Shown one piece after another: positions 26,878-34,846 of a stretch of DNA of 64,000 nucleotides. Position numbers and translations under genes: made by a program. The stretch spans positions 4,817,501 through 4,881,500 of the forward strand of contig NZ_CP046266.1 in the NCBI RefSeq assembly GCF_009720625.1, read 5' to 3'. The notes beneath the pieces are model-generated. The model worked only from the letters and a program-made list of their open reading frames with translations. It was not told the origin of the DNA and made no database searches. Source of the DNA: Metabacillus sediminilitoris (lineage in GTDB: Bacteria; Bacillota; Bacilli; Bacillales; Bacillaceae). The stretch's first letter is position 1, and each line of letters starts with the position of its first letter.

Positions 26878-26997
26878 GTTGATTGGAACGGATATGCGAG
26901 ACTCATGCGGGACAGGTGAGACTCATGCAGGCGCTGTGCGCCGAGGAGGCTCACAGCCCGCCCCGCGGAAAGCGAGCATCCTGGAGCGGAAATCAAC
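26878..26997. repeat. Dispersed repeat family B (MITE-like), intact copy
   Basis: 120-bp GC-rich element with ends GTTGATT...AATCAAC. It includes the block CCCCGCGGAAAGCGAGC and two copies of GAGACTCATGC(G/A)GG in its left half. It is flanked by degenerate arms resembling the termini of the 34672-34799 element (AAAGTTTGCGAAAAAAGCCTT on the right). Composition differs sharply from the A/T-rich surroundings. Confidence 0.75.
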
Positions 26998-27049
26998 CAT
27001 ACCCAATAATATTTCCATAGCAACAAAGTTTGCGAAAAAAGCCTTAAAA

Positions 27050-27083
27050 ACAAAAGCCCCGATTATATGAATGAAATCGAGGC
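27050..27083 (-). terminator. Terminator of the nik-type operon
   Basis: Stem GCCCCGAT / ATCGAGGC (one mismatch) followed on the minus strand by TTTTGTTTTT, 21 bp behind the last ATPase gene. Confidence 0.65.
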
Positions 27084-27104
27084 ATTAGAATAAATACGTT
27101 TCAA

Positions 27105-27926
27105 TTAAGTTTGGCTAACCCTTGTTCGAATCGAACGAAAACGTGGGTGCTCAGCAAGTATAGATCCTCGCATCTCTTTTACGACAGGATGTTCTGAAGT
27201 GAAAAACTCCTCTTTTGAATCGAAATGCTCGACTAATTCTCCTTTTTCTAGTACACCAACTGTATCACTAATCGTATAGGCAGCTTTAATATCATGGGTA
27301 ATAAAGAAATAAGATAACCCGAAGTCTTCTTTTAGCTCCTTTAGTAATTCTAAAATAAGTGTTTGGTTAACCATATCGAGACTACTAACAGATTCGTCTA
27401 GAACAATTAGCTTTGGTTTGAGGGAGATCGCTCTTGCAATATTAATCCTCTGCAATTGTCCGCCGCTGAATTGGTGCGGGTATTTTTTTAAGTCCTCTTC
27501 ACTCAGTCCAACCCTTTCCAATAATTCTACAATGGTCCGTTTTAGTTCAGCAATAGTAAGCTTTTCATAGTTTTCTAAAGGCTCTGCAATAATCCGTTCG
27601 GCTGTCATGCGGGGATTGACTGATGAGTATGAATCCTGAAAGACAGCTTGAATATCGCGACGGATTTTTTGCCGAGTATGTTTATCTGCAGTATAAATAT
27701 CATGGCCTTGAAACAGAATTTTTCCATTTTGTGGTCGTTCCATACCAAGAATCACTTTTCCTAAAGTACTTTTACCGGCCCCGCTCGTACCAAGCATTCC
27801 TAAGCATGTACCTTCCTCAATCGCAAGCGAAATATCAGAAAGTACTTTTTTAGGGCGACCTTTCCAGTTTAAAAACGTTCGGGATCCATAGCTATGAGTG
27901 ACTTCTTTTACTTGTAATAAACTCAT
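27105..27926 (-). CDS. nikE: Nickel/peptide-type ABC transporter ATPase 2
   Basis: Second ATPase (273 aa) of an Opp/Nik-type importer. Walker A GTSGAGKST, signature FSGGQLQR, Walker B LIVLDESVSSLD and H-loop FITHD are visible. A region after Walker A (WKGRPKKVLSDIS) fits the NikE/OppF branch. RBS CAGGAG. Separated from the preceding ATPase gene by a 190-bp repeat element, unusual inside an operon. Symbol inferred from the NikA-like binding protein; oligopeptide or metallophore transport is possible. Confidence 0.85.
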   Translation of the reverse strand: MSLLQVKEVTHSYGSRTFLNWKGRPKKVLSDISLAIEEGTCLGMLGTSGAGKSTLGKVILGMERPQNGKILFQGHDIYTADKHTRQKIRRDIQAVFQDSYSSVNPRMTAERIIAEPLENYEKLTIAELKRTIVELLERVGLSEEDLKKYPHQFSGGQLQRINIARAISLKPKLIVLDESVSSLDMVNQTLILELLKELKEDFGLSYFFITHDIKAAYTISDTVGVLEKGELVEHFDSKEEFFTSEHPVVKEMRGSILAEHPRFRSIRTRVSQT

Positions 27927-27945
27927 TTGTTCACTCCTGTAAAGT

Positions 27946-28095
27946 GAGACTTCATTCAGTGGGGGTTTTTTTCATCCCCCACTGAATGGTAGCGAAACTT
28001 ATCGGATCTTTACGGGCAGTTTACCCTCACCTATCTTTTTTGCTACTTTATAAATTCTTGAATCTTGGTAAGGGACTTACTGCCCGTTAAGAATG
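27946..28095. repeat. Repeat family C, copy 1 (inside the nik-type operon)
   Basis: Starts GAGACTTCATTCAGTGGGGG with a perfect 13-bp hairpin (CATTCAGTGGGGG / CCCCCACTGAATG), then GGTAGCGAAACTTATC, TTTACGGGCAGT and CCTCACC. ACTGCCCGTTAA near 28079 inverts the TTTACGGGCAGT block at 28009. A related copy lies at 49553-49700 behind clpP. Confidence 0.7.
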
Positions 28096-28116
28096 GGGTA
28101 AATACCTATCATTAGG

Positions 28117-28953
28117 CTAAGCCAAATGGATGATAGATCCATCTAAATGTATTAGTGAGCGTGCATTTAGTAGTTTCTTCGTATACTCATGCTGCGGCTC
28201 ATCAAATAGCTGAAACACATCCGCTTTTTCTACAATCCTGCCATTCTTCATAACGGCTACTTCATCTGCCATTTCCGAAATGACTCCGAGATCATGGGAT
28301 ATTAAAAGAATAGCTGAACCATATTCAGAGCGAATTTTATCTAAGTGGTACAGCACTTTCTTCTGATTATTGACGTCAAGTGCGGTAGTTGGTTCATCAG
28401 CAATAATAACGGCTGGATGTAAGCAGGCTGCAATGGCAATCATCACCCGTTGCAGCATGCCGCCACTCAATTGAAAAGGATACGATTTTAATAGGTTAGC
28501 AGGATTGGGTAAGTTCACATGCTGCATTGCCTCGATGGCAAGCTCTGTTGCTTGTTTTTTATTCCATTGCGTATGAGAACGAATGGTTTCGATAAATTGA
28601 TGGCCGATCGTAAAAACAGGTGTAAAAGCATTCATCGGATTTTGCATTATAAAGGCAATATCCTTGCCACGGATCTTCCGCATTTCTTTATCGGCTAAAC
28701 CGTTCAATTCACGTCCTTGTAATGTTATACTCCCATCAATCGTTGTCGTTTTCCGATCAAGAAGTTGAAAAATGGACATACTTGTAACAGTTTTACCGCA
28801 TCCACTTTCCCCAACTAGACCAAGTACACGTCCAGGCTTTAGTTCAAAATTTATCTCTTGAACAAGCGGGGTAACACCATCTTTTGTTTTTACCTGTACA
28901 TGTAAATCTTTCACTTGTAACACATTCGACTGTTCTGCACCCAATATTCTCAT
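28117..28953 (-). CDS. nikD: Nickel/peptide-type ABC transporter ATPase 1
   Basis: First ATPase (278 aa, OppD/NikD branch). Walker A GESGCGKT, signature LSGGMLQR, Walker B VIIADEPTTALD and H-loop LISHDLG are present; the C-terminal oligopeptide extension is short. ATG 28953 sits almost on its AAGGG site; TTG 28944 has better spacing (9 nt), so the true start may be three codons later. It follows nikC by 6 bp. It dimerises with the next ATPase to drive import. Confidence 0.86.
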   Translation of the reverse strand: MRILGAEQSNVLQVKDLHVQVKTKDGVTPLVQEINFELKPGRVLGLVGESGCGKTVTSMSIFQLLDRKTTTIDGSITLQGRELNGLADKEMRKIRGKDIAFIMQNPMNAFTPVFTIGHQFIETIRSHTQWNKKQATELAIEAMQHVNLPNPANLLKSYPFQLSGGMLQRVMIAIAACLHPAVIIADEPTTALDVNNQKKVLYHLDKIRSEYGSAILLISHDLGVISEMADEVAVMKNGRIVEKADVFQLFDEPQHEYTKKLLNARSLIHLDGSIIHLA

Positions 28954-28959
28954 CCCTTT

Positions 28960-29793
28960 TTAAAATCTACGTTTGACACCGTACCGTTCAGATAACGCTT
29001 CTCCTAGTAAATTGAATGTAACAATAACGAGCATAATGATCAAACCTGGATAAAGCATTAATTCTGGATTTGTCCGAATATACGATTTCCCTTCGTGAAT
29101 CATCGCTCCCCATTCAGGTGTAGGGGGTTGCACTCCTAGTCCTAGAAACGACATGGCGGATATATCCATAATGGCCCAGCCCATTTCTAATGTACCCATG
29201 ACGACAAGTGGAGGGAGTACATTTGGGACAATATGATTTTTAATAATCTTCCATTGAGAAGAGCCGCTTATTTTCGCAGCTGCAATAAAGTTTTGTTCTT
29301 TCAGACTAAGGACCATTCCTCGGAACATTCTTGCATAGTAGACCCATTGCACAAGCATCAACGCGATGATCACTTGTGTAAGTCCAGGTCCGAATATGCC
29401 AACAAGTCCAAGAATAAGGATAAGACTTGGAAAAGCCATGACACCATCGCAAAACCTCATCAATACATGATCAACAAGGCCGCCCTTATACCCTGAAAAG
29501 GTTCCAACAAGTAAACCAATGAGTATGGATGAAAGAAAGATTAGCATCGCAAAACCTAATGAAAGGCGCGCCCCATATAAAATACGCGATAGATTACATC
29601 TTCCTAAATGATCCGTTCCTAATGGATAAGCCCAAGAAGGAGGATGAAGTTTATAAGCTAAGTTGACAGCAATAGGATCATTGGGTGCAATCCATGGAGC
29701 AAAGATAGCAATGATAACAAGAATACTTAATATAATCGAGCATATGGGAATAACTTTTTGACTTCTGAATATCTTAGGTAAACTTATAATCAT
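28960..29793 (-). CDS. nikC: Nickel/peptide-type ABC transporter permease 2
   Basis: Permease of 277 residues with about six helices. The N-terminal OppC-type segment (APWIAPNDPIAVNL...YPLGTDHLGRC) and the EAA loop (AAKISGSSQWKIIKNHIVPN) are visible. The start overlaps the nikB stop by 4 nt (ATGA). It forms the channel with the preceding permease. The LGTDxLGR motif is shared by OppC, DppC and NikC. Confidence 0.88.
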   Translation of the reverse strand: MIISLPKIFRSQKVIPICSIILSILVIIAIFAPWIAPNDPIAVNLAYKLHPPSWAYPLGTDHLGRCNLSRILYGARLSLGFAMLIFLSSILIGLLVGTFSGYKGGLVDHVLMRFCDGVMAFPSLILILGLVGIFGPGLTQVIIALMLVQWVYYARMFRGMVLSLKEQNFIAAAKISGSSQWKIIKNHIVPNVLPPLVVMGTLEMGWAIMDISAMSFLGLGVQPPTPEWGAMIHEGKSYIRTNPELMLYPGLIIMLVIVTFNLLGEALSERYGVKRRF

Positions 29794-30734
29794 TGCTGCT
29801 GCCCTTCTTTCCTGGAAATGCGCGGGTCAATATACATTTGAATTAAATCAACAAGTAAGTTACTTAAAATAAATAAGCTGGCTGCAATCAGCACATAACA
29901 TTGAATGACTGGTATATCACGATTAAAAATAGCTTCAATAAAATAACGACCAAACCCTGGCCAAGAAAAAACTGCTTCCACGATGATTGTTCCAGTCAGT
30001 AATTTCCCAAGATTCATCCCAAGACCAGTAATCATCGGGGAAATGGCAATCCTTAAGACATGCTTGGCCATAATCGTTTTTTCGTTAATTCCTCTTGTCC
30101 TGGCAAATAGCACATATGGCTGTTGCAAATTTTCAAGAACACTCGCACGTAACAATCTTGTATAGATTGCAATTAAAGGCAGGGCCAGTGTAACGGAAGG
30201 CAGAACAAGATGCTGCCATGTCCCAATTCCTTCAACTGGAAAAAGGTCAAGTTTAACAGAAAAGAAAAAAATGAAAAGATAACCGAGCCAAAAAGACGGA
30301 ATCGATGCCCCTAAAAACGAGAGAATCCGGCTAAAATGGTCGATTACACTATTTTTCTTTACTCCAGCAAGGAAGCCTAGCGGGATACTCACTAGTACAG
30401 CTATGACGATACTTCCTAGAGCAAGCTGAAAGGTAGCCGGTAATCTCAATGTAACCTCATCCAAAACAGGCTTATTCGAAACATAAGATATGCCAAAATC
30501 AAGTTGGCATATCTTCATAATAGAGTTTACATATTGAATGAGGAATGGTTGATCTAAACCAAACTCATGTCTTTTTTGCTCCAAAATCTCATCAGTCGGT
30601 TGAATATGGGCGGCTGCTAAGTAGGCCTCAGCCGGGTCTACCGGTGAAAGGTGAATCATTCCAGTTGTAAGAAATGTAGCTAAGAGAAAAACCGGAATAA
30701 TAGATATCAATCGTTTAAAAATATAGGTGCCCAT
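29790..30734 (-). CDS. nikB: Nickel/peptide-type ABC transporter permease 1
   Basis: Permease of 314 residues of the OppB/DppB/NikB branch with six helices. TM1 begins RLISIIPVFLLATFLTTGMIHLSPVDPAEAYL, followed by an extracytoplasmic loop and the EAA region (ARTRGINEKTIMAKHVLRIA). RBS AGGAGG precedes the ATG. It follows nikA by 16 bp in a five-gene operon ordered binding protein, permease, permease, ATPase, ATPase, the order of nikABCDE. Confidence 0.88.
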   Translation of the reverse strand: MGTYIFKRLISIIPVFLLATFLTTGMIHLSPVDPAEAYLAAAHIQPTDEILEQKRHEFGLDQPFLIQYVNSIMKICQLDFGISYVSNKPVLDEVTLRLPATFQLALGSIVIAVLVSIPLGFLAGVKKNSVIDHFSRILSFLGASIPSFWLGYLFIFFFSVKLDLFPVEGIGTWQHLVLPSVTLALPLIAIYTRLLRASVLENLQQPYVLFARTRGINEKTIMAKHVLRIAISPMITGLGMNLGKLLTGTIIVEAVFSWPGFGRYFIEAIFNRDIPVIQCYVLIAASLFILSNLLVDLIQMYIDPRISRKEGQQQ

Positions 30735-30750
30735 GAAAGCCTCCTGCTAC

Positions 30751-32373
30751 TTACTGCTCGATGCTAATTCCCGTGAATGGATGTTCGTCACGATTAGCCG
30801 GGAAAGTAAAATTAGTAACATCCTTTTGATAAATGGCTGTTTTCTTAACATAAGAGATCGGAATAATTGCTCCCTGATCTTGGATTGATGTTAAGATAGA
30901 CGAGTAAAGCTGCTGGCGTTTTTCCTCATCTGTTGTTTTCGGAACCTCGGCGATTTGTTTCATTAATTCGTCTTTGTTCGGATATGCTGATATCGCCTCA
31001 TTAAATCCAAATCCTTTTGACAAAACAATGTTTAAGAAAGTATGAGGATCATAAGGAGCTCCATAGTTACTAAAGAAATTAATATCAAATTTATTATCTT
31101 TAAATCTCTGAATTTGCTCCGTTAATTCAACCCCAACAATGTTTAATTTCACACCAATGGCTCCCCACTCAGCTTGCAGCGTTTCTGCCATTGTTTTTTG
31201 AATCGATTCTGCTGAATCATACATCAACTCGACTTCAAGAGTCTGTCCATCTTTTTCACGAACCGTTTTTCCTTTAGGAAGCGTCCACCCTGCTTCATCT
31301 AATAACGATTTTGCTTTTTCTACATCATAATCAATGACCTTAGCGTCATTGCCTTTCGTATAAGGGAGGTTTGTCGGTAAAATATAATCTGCTTTTTCCT
31401 CGTAACCAGATGTAATCCCTTCAACAAGTGCTTCTTTATTAAAACCATAATGTAGCGCTTGACGTACCCGTTCATCGGAAAGCTGTTCTTTCGTTGAATT
31501 GATGACAAGCTGTCTTGTCGCAACTGGTTCTGAAATGCTAGTTTCATAATCTCCAGTAGACTCCAATTGTTTGAAAGCATCTAAACTGATCACACCTTCT
31601 CCGTAAATAAGGTCTAGCTCACCTTTTTCAAAAGCAAGTACCCGCGTTTCCGCATCAGGAATGACTTTCACTTGGATTTTCTCTTCTTTTGGAAGTTCAC
31701 CCCAATAATTTTCATTGCGTTTGAAAATAGCATATTCATCAGCTTTATACTCTTCCAAAACCCATGGACCTGTACCGATTGGTTCAACGACACCTTTTGA
31801 GGTATCACCATCTTCAGGGAATCCAGCTTCACCTAAGAATCGAACTGGTCGAACAACTGCCAACTCCTGAATCGTTGGATAATATGGTTCAGTTAATGTC
31901 AGTTTAAACGTATTTTCGTCGATTACATCCGTTCGACCAACTTTCGAAATGAAACCTAACCAACTATGTATTTCAACATTTTTCAAAATCGTATCAAAAT
32001 TCTTTTTCACAATTTCTGCAGTAAAGCTTGTTCCGTCGGAAAATTTCACATCTTGACGCAAATGAAACGTGTATACTTTCCCGTCTTCAGAAATTTCCCA
32101 TGACTCAGCTAGATGTGGTTTTAGTTCGCCACCCTCTTGGTAGCTTACTAACGGTTCATACACCATCGATTGAGCAAATAATTGTGAAGGATTATAAATA
32201 TGAGGATTCATTTCGCCTACATCTCTCGGCCAAGCTATCTTTAGCATATTGTCCTCATCGCTTTTCGGTGCAGATCCATTAGTTGCATTTGTGCAACCAA
32301 GTAATACCATTGATAATAATAAAATAAATGCAGTAATAGATATTATTTTTCGACTATTTCTTCCATTATACAT
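30751..32373 (-). CDS. nikA: NikA-like nickel/metallophore-binding lipoprotein
   Basis: Extracellular solute-binding protein (540 aa, SBP_bac_5). The signal peptide ends in VLLGC, with Cys27 lipidated. The opening of the mature domain (AWPRDVGEMNPHIYNPSQLFAQSMVYEPL) is very close to E. coli NikA as I remember it, and GTGPWVL, RNENYWGE and GAPYDPHTFL also match. NikA-type proteins bind metal through chelators; the Fur-like box upstream raises staphylopine-type or other metallophore import as an alternative to simple nickel uptake. RBS AGGAGG. First gene of the operon. Confidence 0.85.
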   Translation of the reverse strand: MYNGRNSRKIISITAFILLLSMVLLGCTNATNGSAPKSDEDNMLKIAWPRDVGEMNPHIYNPSQLFAQSMVYEPLVSYQEGGELKPHLAESWEISEDGKVYTFHLRQDVKFSDGTSFTAEIVKKNFDTILKNVEIHSWLGFISKVGRTDVIDENTFKLTLTEPYYPTIQELAVVRPVRFLGEAGFPEDGDTSKGVVEPIGTGPWVLEEYKADEYAIFKRNENYWGELPKEEKIQVKVIPDAETRVLAFEKGELDLIYGEGVISLDAFKQLESTGDYETSISEPVATRQLVINSTKEQLSDERVRQALHYGFNKEALVEGITSGYEEKADYILPTNLPYTKGNDAKVIDYDVEKAKSLLDEAGWTLPKGKTVREKDGQTLEVELMYDSAESIQKTMAETLQAEWGAIGVKLNIVGVELTEQIQRFKDNKFDINFFSNYGAPYDPHTFLNIVLSKGFGFNEAISAYPNKDELMKQIAEVPKTTDEEKRQQLYSSILTSIQDQGAIIPISYVKKTAIYQKDVTNFTFPANRDEHPFTGISIEQ

Positions 32374-32397
32374 AGTGTGTTTCCTCCTACTTGCTGA

Positions 32398-32441
32398 TGA
32401 TAATCATTTTCAATTGTAATCAGTGTGCCTGATCTTGTCAA
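32398..32441 (-). promoter_or_regulatory. nik-type operon promoter with Fur-like box
   Basis: Minus strand: TTGACA (32441-32436), 17 bp, TACAAT (32418-32413). Directly after the -10, 32398-32412 reads TGATAATCATTTTCA, 14 of 15 to the 7-1-7 consensus TGATAATnATTATCA for Fur. Binding would cover the start point. PerR (TTATAAT) and Zur (TCGTAAT) boxes fit worse. Confidence 0.75.
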
Positions 32442-32560
32442 TCTAATGTCAGAAACTTTCGAAAGGTTATTTTATACAAATTAACTCTTTCCAGCTGGAT
32501 TATTTAGATTCCTTTTGGAATATCTTATTGTAAAATAACGATTCCTTTATTTCGTTTTTA

Positions 32561-32624
32561 AACAGAAAACACTCATAACCCCGTTCTAACATTTTAAGAA
32601 AGGGGTTTATGAGTGTTTTCTGTT
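32561..32624. repeat. Long inverted repeat (possible terminator)
   Basis: About 21-bp arms starting AACAGAAAACACTCAT and closing on CCCC/GGGG, with one mismatch and a 20-nt loop. It sits 150 bp or more from either flanking gene and lacks a clean T run, so it may be a mobile hairpin element. The rest of the 420-bp gap (32374-32793) holds the promoter above and nothing else recognised. Confidence 0.55.
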
Positions 32625-32793
32625 ATATGGTAATATGTCACTATCGTATTAAGCTGCATAATTTCGCACCCAATATTTGAGTAACTTTAAATGTCTTATA
32701 ATAGTTGAGTGTAATAGGAATTTGAATTTGTCCTTTGTTCTTCAATCGTTCCCAACAATGCATAAGGATCAGACAATAAGCTCAATTTTATTA

Positions 32794-33315
32794 TTAATCT
32801 TCACAAACTTGAATAAATGCTCTCATATAATCTGGTAAATCAGGTGGACGTCTACTTGAAATTAAATGTCCATCAACTACAACTGCTTCATCTAGCCATT
32901 TTGCTCCAGCATTCTCCATATCATCGCGAATTCCTGGTGTGCTTGTTACTGTTTTGCCTTCTAGTATTTTGGCAGAGATTAGGACCCAGCCTGCATGGCA
33001 GATTTGACCGATTGGTTTTTTTCTTTCTTCCATGTGTTGAACGATATCAATTACTTCTTGAAAGCGTCGAAGCTTGTCAGGAGCCCAGCCGCCTGGTACA
33101 AGTAATGCATCATAATCATTCGGATCAACATCTTTAAAGGCAAAATCAGATGTTGCAGGGACACCATATTTTCCTTTATATGTATAGCCCGCATCTTCAC
33201 CGACTAAATCCACGATTGCACCTTCTTCGCGTAAACGGTGAATTGGATACCATAGCTCTAAGTCCTCAAAATCCTCATGGACAAAGCTTAAAACCTTTTT
33301 ACCTGTTAATTTCAT
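32794..33315 (-). CDS. yfkM: DJ-1/PfpI-family protein (general stress protein 18)
   Basis: Class I glutamine-amidotransferase-like protein of 173 residues. The nucleophilic elbow Cys is in QICHAGW, with the family Glu in FEDLELWYP and the oligomer-contact Arg-rich tail SSRRPPDLPDYM. Length and sequence fit B. subtilis YfkM. Members act as glyoxalase III, deglycase or protease-like stress proteins; the exact activity is uncertain. RBS GGAGGG. Monocistronic. Confidence 0.85.
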   Translation of the reverse strand: MKLTGKKVLSFVHEDFEDLELWYPIHRLREEGAIVDLVGEDAGYTYKGKYGVPATSDFAFKDVDPNDYDALLVPGGWAPDKLRRFQEVIDIVQHMEERKKPIGQICHAGWVLISAKILEGKTVTSTPGIRDDMENAGAKWLDEAVVVDGHLISSRRPPDLPDYMRAFIQVCED

Positions 33316-33378
33316 CTAGTTTCCCTCCATTTCTTCTTTTACAATACCTTACCTAAGTATGTCATACAATAACTCTGC

Positions 33379-33567
33379 TTACTTAAACTTATTAGGCTCT
33401 TTTGCATAAAGTTCTATAAATCCGCAGCTAGGACATACATAGCAAGGACTGATCGCACTCATTGTTTGGGCGTTTGGTTTTTCTTCAGCTTTGTATATTC
33501 GAAACGGAAAACTGTCTAGACTCGCTTCGACCATTACCGTGTTACATTTCGAACAGTTATTCTCCAT
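33379..33567 (-). CDS. Small zinc-ribbon protein
   Basis: 62-residue protein with two CxxC knuckles (CSKC near 5-8, CPSC near 45-48), which should form a rubredoxin-like zinc ribbon. CYVC near 42 adds a further Cys pair at the second knuckle. Between them lies a hydrophilic stretch. Such proteins often bind nucleic acid or protein partners; no function is assigned. Two ATGs (33570, 33567) follow AGGGGAT. It lies 63 bp upstream of yfkM on the same strand. Confidence 0.7.
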   Translation of the reverse strand: MENNCSKCNTVMVEASLDSFPFRIYKAEEKPNAQTMSAISPCYVCPSCGFIELYAKEPNKFK

Positions 33568-33652
33568 CATACCATCCCCTAATGATCATGTGTTATTTAT
33601 ATGTAATTATCCATGTTTGTGGATTATCCTTCTTATTGATCAGCAAATAATA

Positions 33653-33686
33653 AAACCATATACGCACAAACCGTATATGGCTTTTT
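33653..33686. terminator. Terminator at the end of deoR
   Basis: Stem CCATATACG / CGTATATGG with a 7-nt loop, T-rich on both strands (CTTTTT on plus, GGTTTTATT on minus). It abuts the deoR stop codon. Confidence 0.75.
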
Positions 33687-34629
33687 AATAATCCAACTCA
33701 ATTAATAAACTAGCAGTATGCTCGTCCGTTATTAATACATTTGCATATTTCCCTTTTAATGCACCGTAAATAGCTTCCAGCTTTTTAGGTCCGCCTGCTA
33801 CTAAAATCGACCTTTCTTTTTTAACAAGTTCGTGAAGCTCGATTCCAATCGTCCGATTGTTTAAATTTTCCACACAAATGTCACCGTTTTTATCAAAAAA
33901 TCGCGAGCAAATTTCTCCAGCTGCTTTCGATTGGATAAGGTGTTGGTCTTCTTTTGTGAAATATTCTGCTTGTAATAATGCGGAGTCCACTACAGGTGTT
34001 CCTACACTAAAAATAGCAATATTGGCTTGTTTACCTAAATCGAGTATTTTACGTATATGCCGATCGGCTTCAATTGCCTGCTTTACAACGATATGGTCCA
34101 CAATTGCTGGCAGAGGCAGTAGAAAGGTTTGTGTATTAAAGGCTTCACCAAATAAGTGAATAATTTCAGAAGCATATGTTTTAGCTTCAGAATGATTGAC
34201 ACCGCCATTGAGCTGAACAACCGTTGTATGACTAATTGGCGTTTGTTTAAGCTGTGTTGCTACCTCATAAACAGTGGTTCCCCATGAAGTAGCAATGATA
34301 TCATGGTCTTTTACTACTTTGTTTAAATAGTCTGCTGCTACTTCTCCTAAGTGCCTTTTTATTGAAGCGTGTTCATAATCTGGAACAGAAGCAACAACGA
34401 CTTCTTTTAAGCCAAACTTTTCCTTTAAACGCTCCGTTAATACTGCACCTGTTTCAAGCGGGTTATTGATCTTGATTTCGACAATTCCAGTATCCTTTGC
34501 TTGTTTTAACAGCCTTGAAACAGTCGGCCTTGAGACGTCTAATTTTTTAGCAATCTCTTGTTGACTATAATCTAATTGGTAATAAAGTCTAGCGACTTCA
34601 ATGATTTTATTAAGCCTATCGTTTTCCAT
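33685..34629 (-). CDS. deoR: Deoxyribonucleoside regulator DeoR (SorC family)
   Basis: Transcription repressor of 314 residues. The N-terminal helix-turn-helix is clear (YSQQEIAKKLDVSRPTVSRLLKQAK, about 20-45) and is followed by a sugar-binding SorC domain with an ISOCOT fold. Segments ARLYYQ, SWGTTVYE, RHIRKILDLGKQANIA and GALKGKYANVLI match B. subtilis DeoR, which binds deoxyribose-5-phosphate and represses dra-nupC-pdp. Those target genes are not next door, unlike in B. subtilis. ATG 34629 is 7 nt from TAGGTG. A sugar-phosphate regulator of another operon is the alternative. Confidence 0.82.
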   Translation of the reverse strand: MENDRLNKIIEVARLYYQLDYSQQEIAKKLDVSRPTVSRLLKQAKDTGIVEIKINNPLETGAVLTERLKEKFGLKEVVVASVPDYEHASIKRHLGEVAADYLNKVVKDHDIIATSWGTTVYEVATQLKQTPISHTTVVQLNGGVNHSEAKTYASEIIHLFGEAFNTQTFLLPLPAIVDHIVVKQAIEADRHIRKILDLGKQANIAIFSVGTPVVDSALLQAEYFTKEDQHLIQSKAAGEICSRFFDKNGDICVENLNNRTIGIELHELVKKERSILVAGGPKKLEAIYGALKGKYANVLITDEHTASLLIELDY

Positions 34630-34671
34630 ACACAGCACCTAATTATTAATAATGATTTGAGAAGTACCTTG

Positions 34672-34799
34672 TTTTATAAAAGGCTGTTTTCGCATACTTT
34701 GTTGTTTTTTCAATTATTCACCTGCCACAACAATCGACAGCTGTTCCAATTTGTTACTTGCTAAAACAACAATCTTTACGAAAAGAGCCTTATAAAAAG
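34672..34799. repeat. MITE-like element with long terminal inverted repeats (family D)
   Basis: About 128 bp with roughly 36-bp imperfect inverted ends: TTTATAAAAGGCTGTTTTCG...TTTGTTGTTTT at the left and AAAACAACAATCTTTACG...AGCCTTATAAA at the right. No ORF. The same end motifs flank the family B copy at 26.9 kb and, degenerated, the one at 10.6 kb. The right end merges with the tkt terminator. Confidence 0.75.
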
Positions 34800-34833
34800 A
34801 GAGGCTGACACTTTATATGACCGTCAGCCTCTT
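34798..34833 (-). terminator. Terminator of tkt
   Basis: 11-bp stem AAGAGGCTGAC / GTCAGCCTCTT followed by a T-rich minus-strand tract, 14 bp behind the stop codon. Confidence 0.8.
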
Positions 34834-34846
34834 GATGTTTGGTATA

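Noticed and set aside
26837..27070. 77-codon plus-strand frame across the GC-rich element
   Set aside because: It is the translated family B repeat, with no start signal or family.
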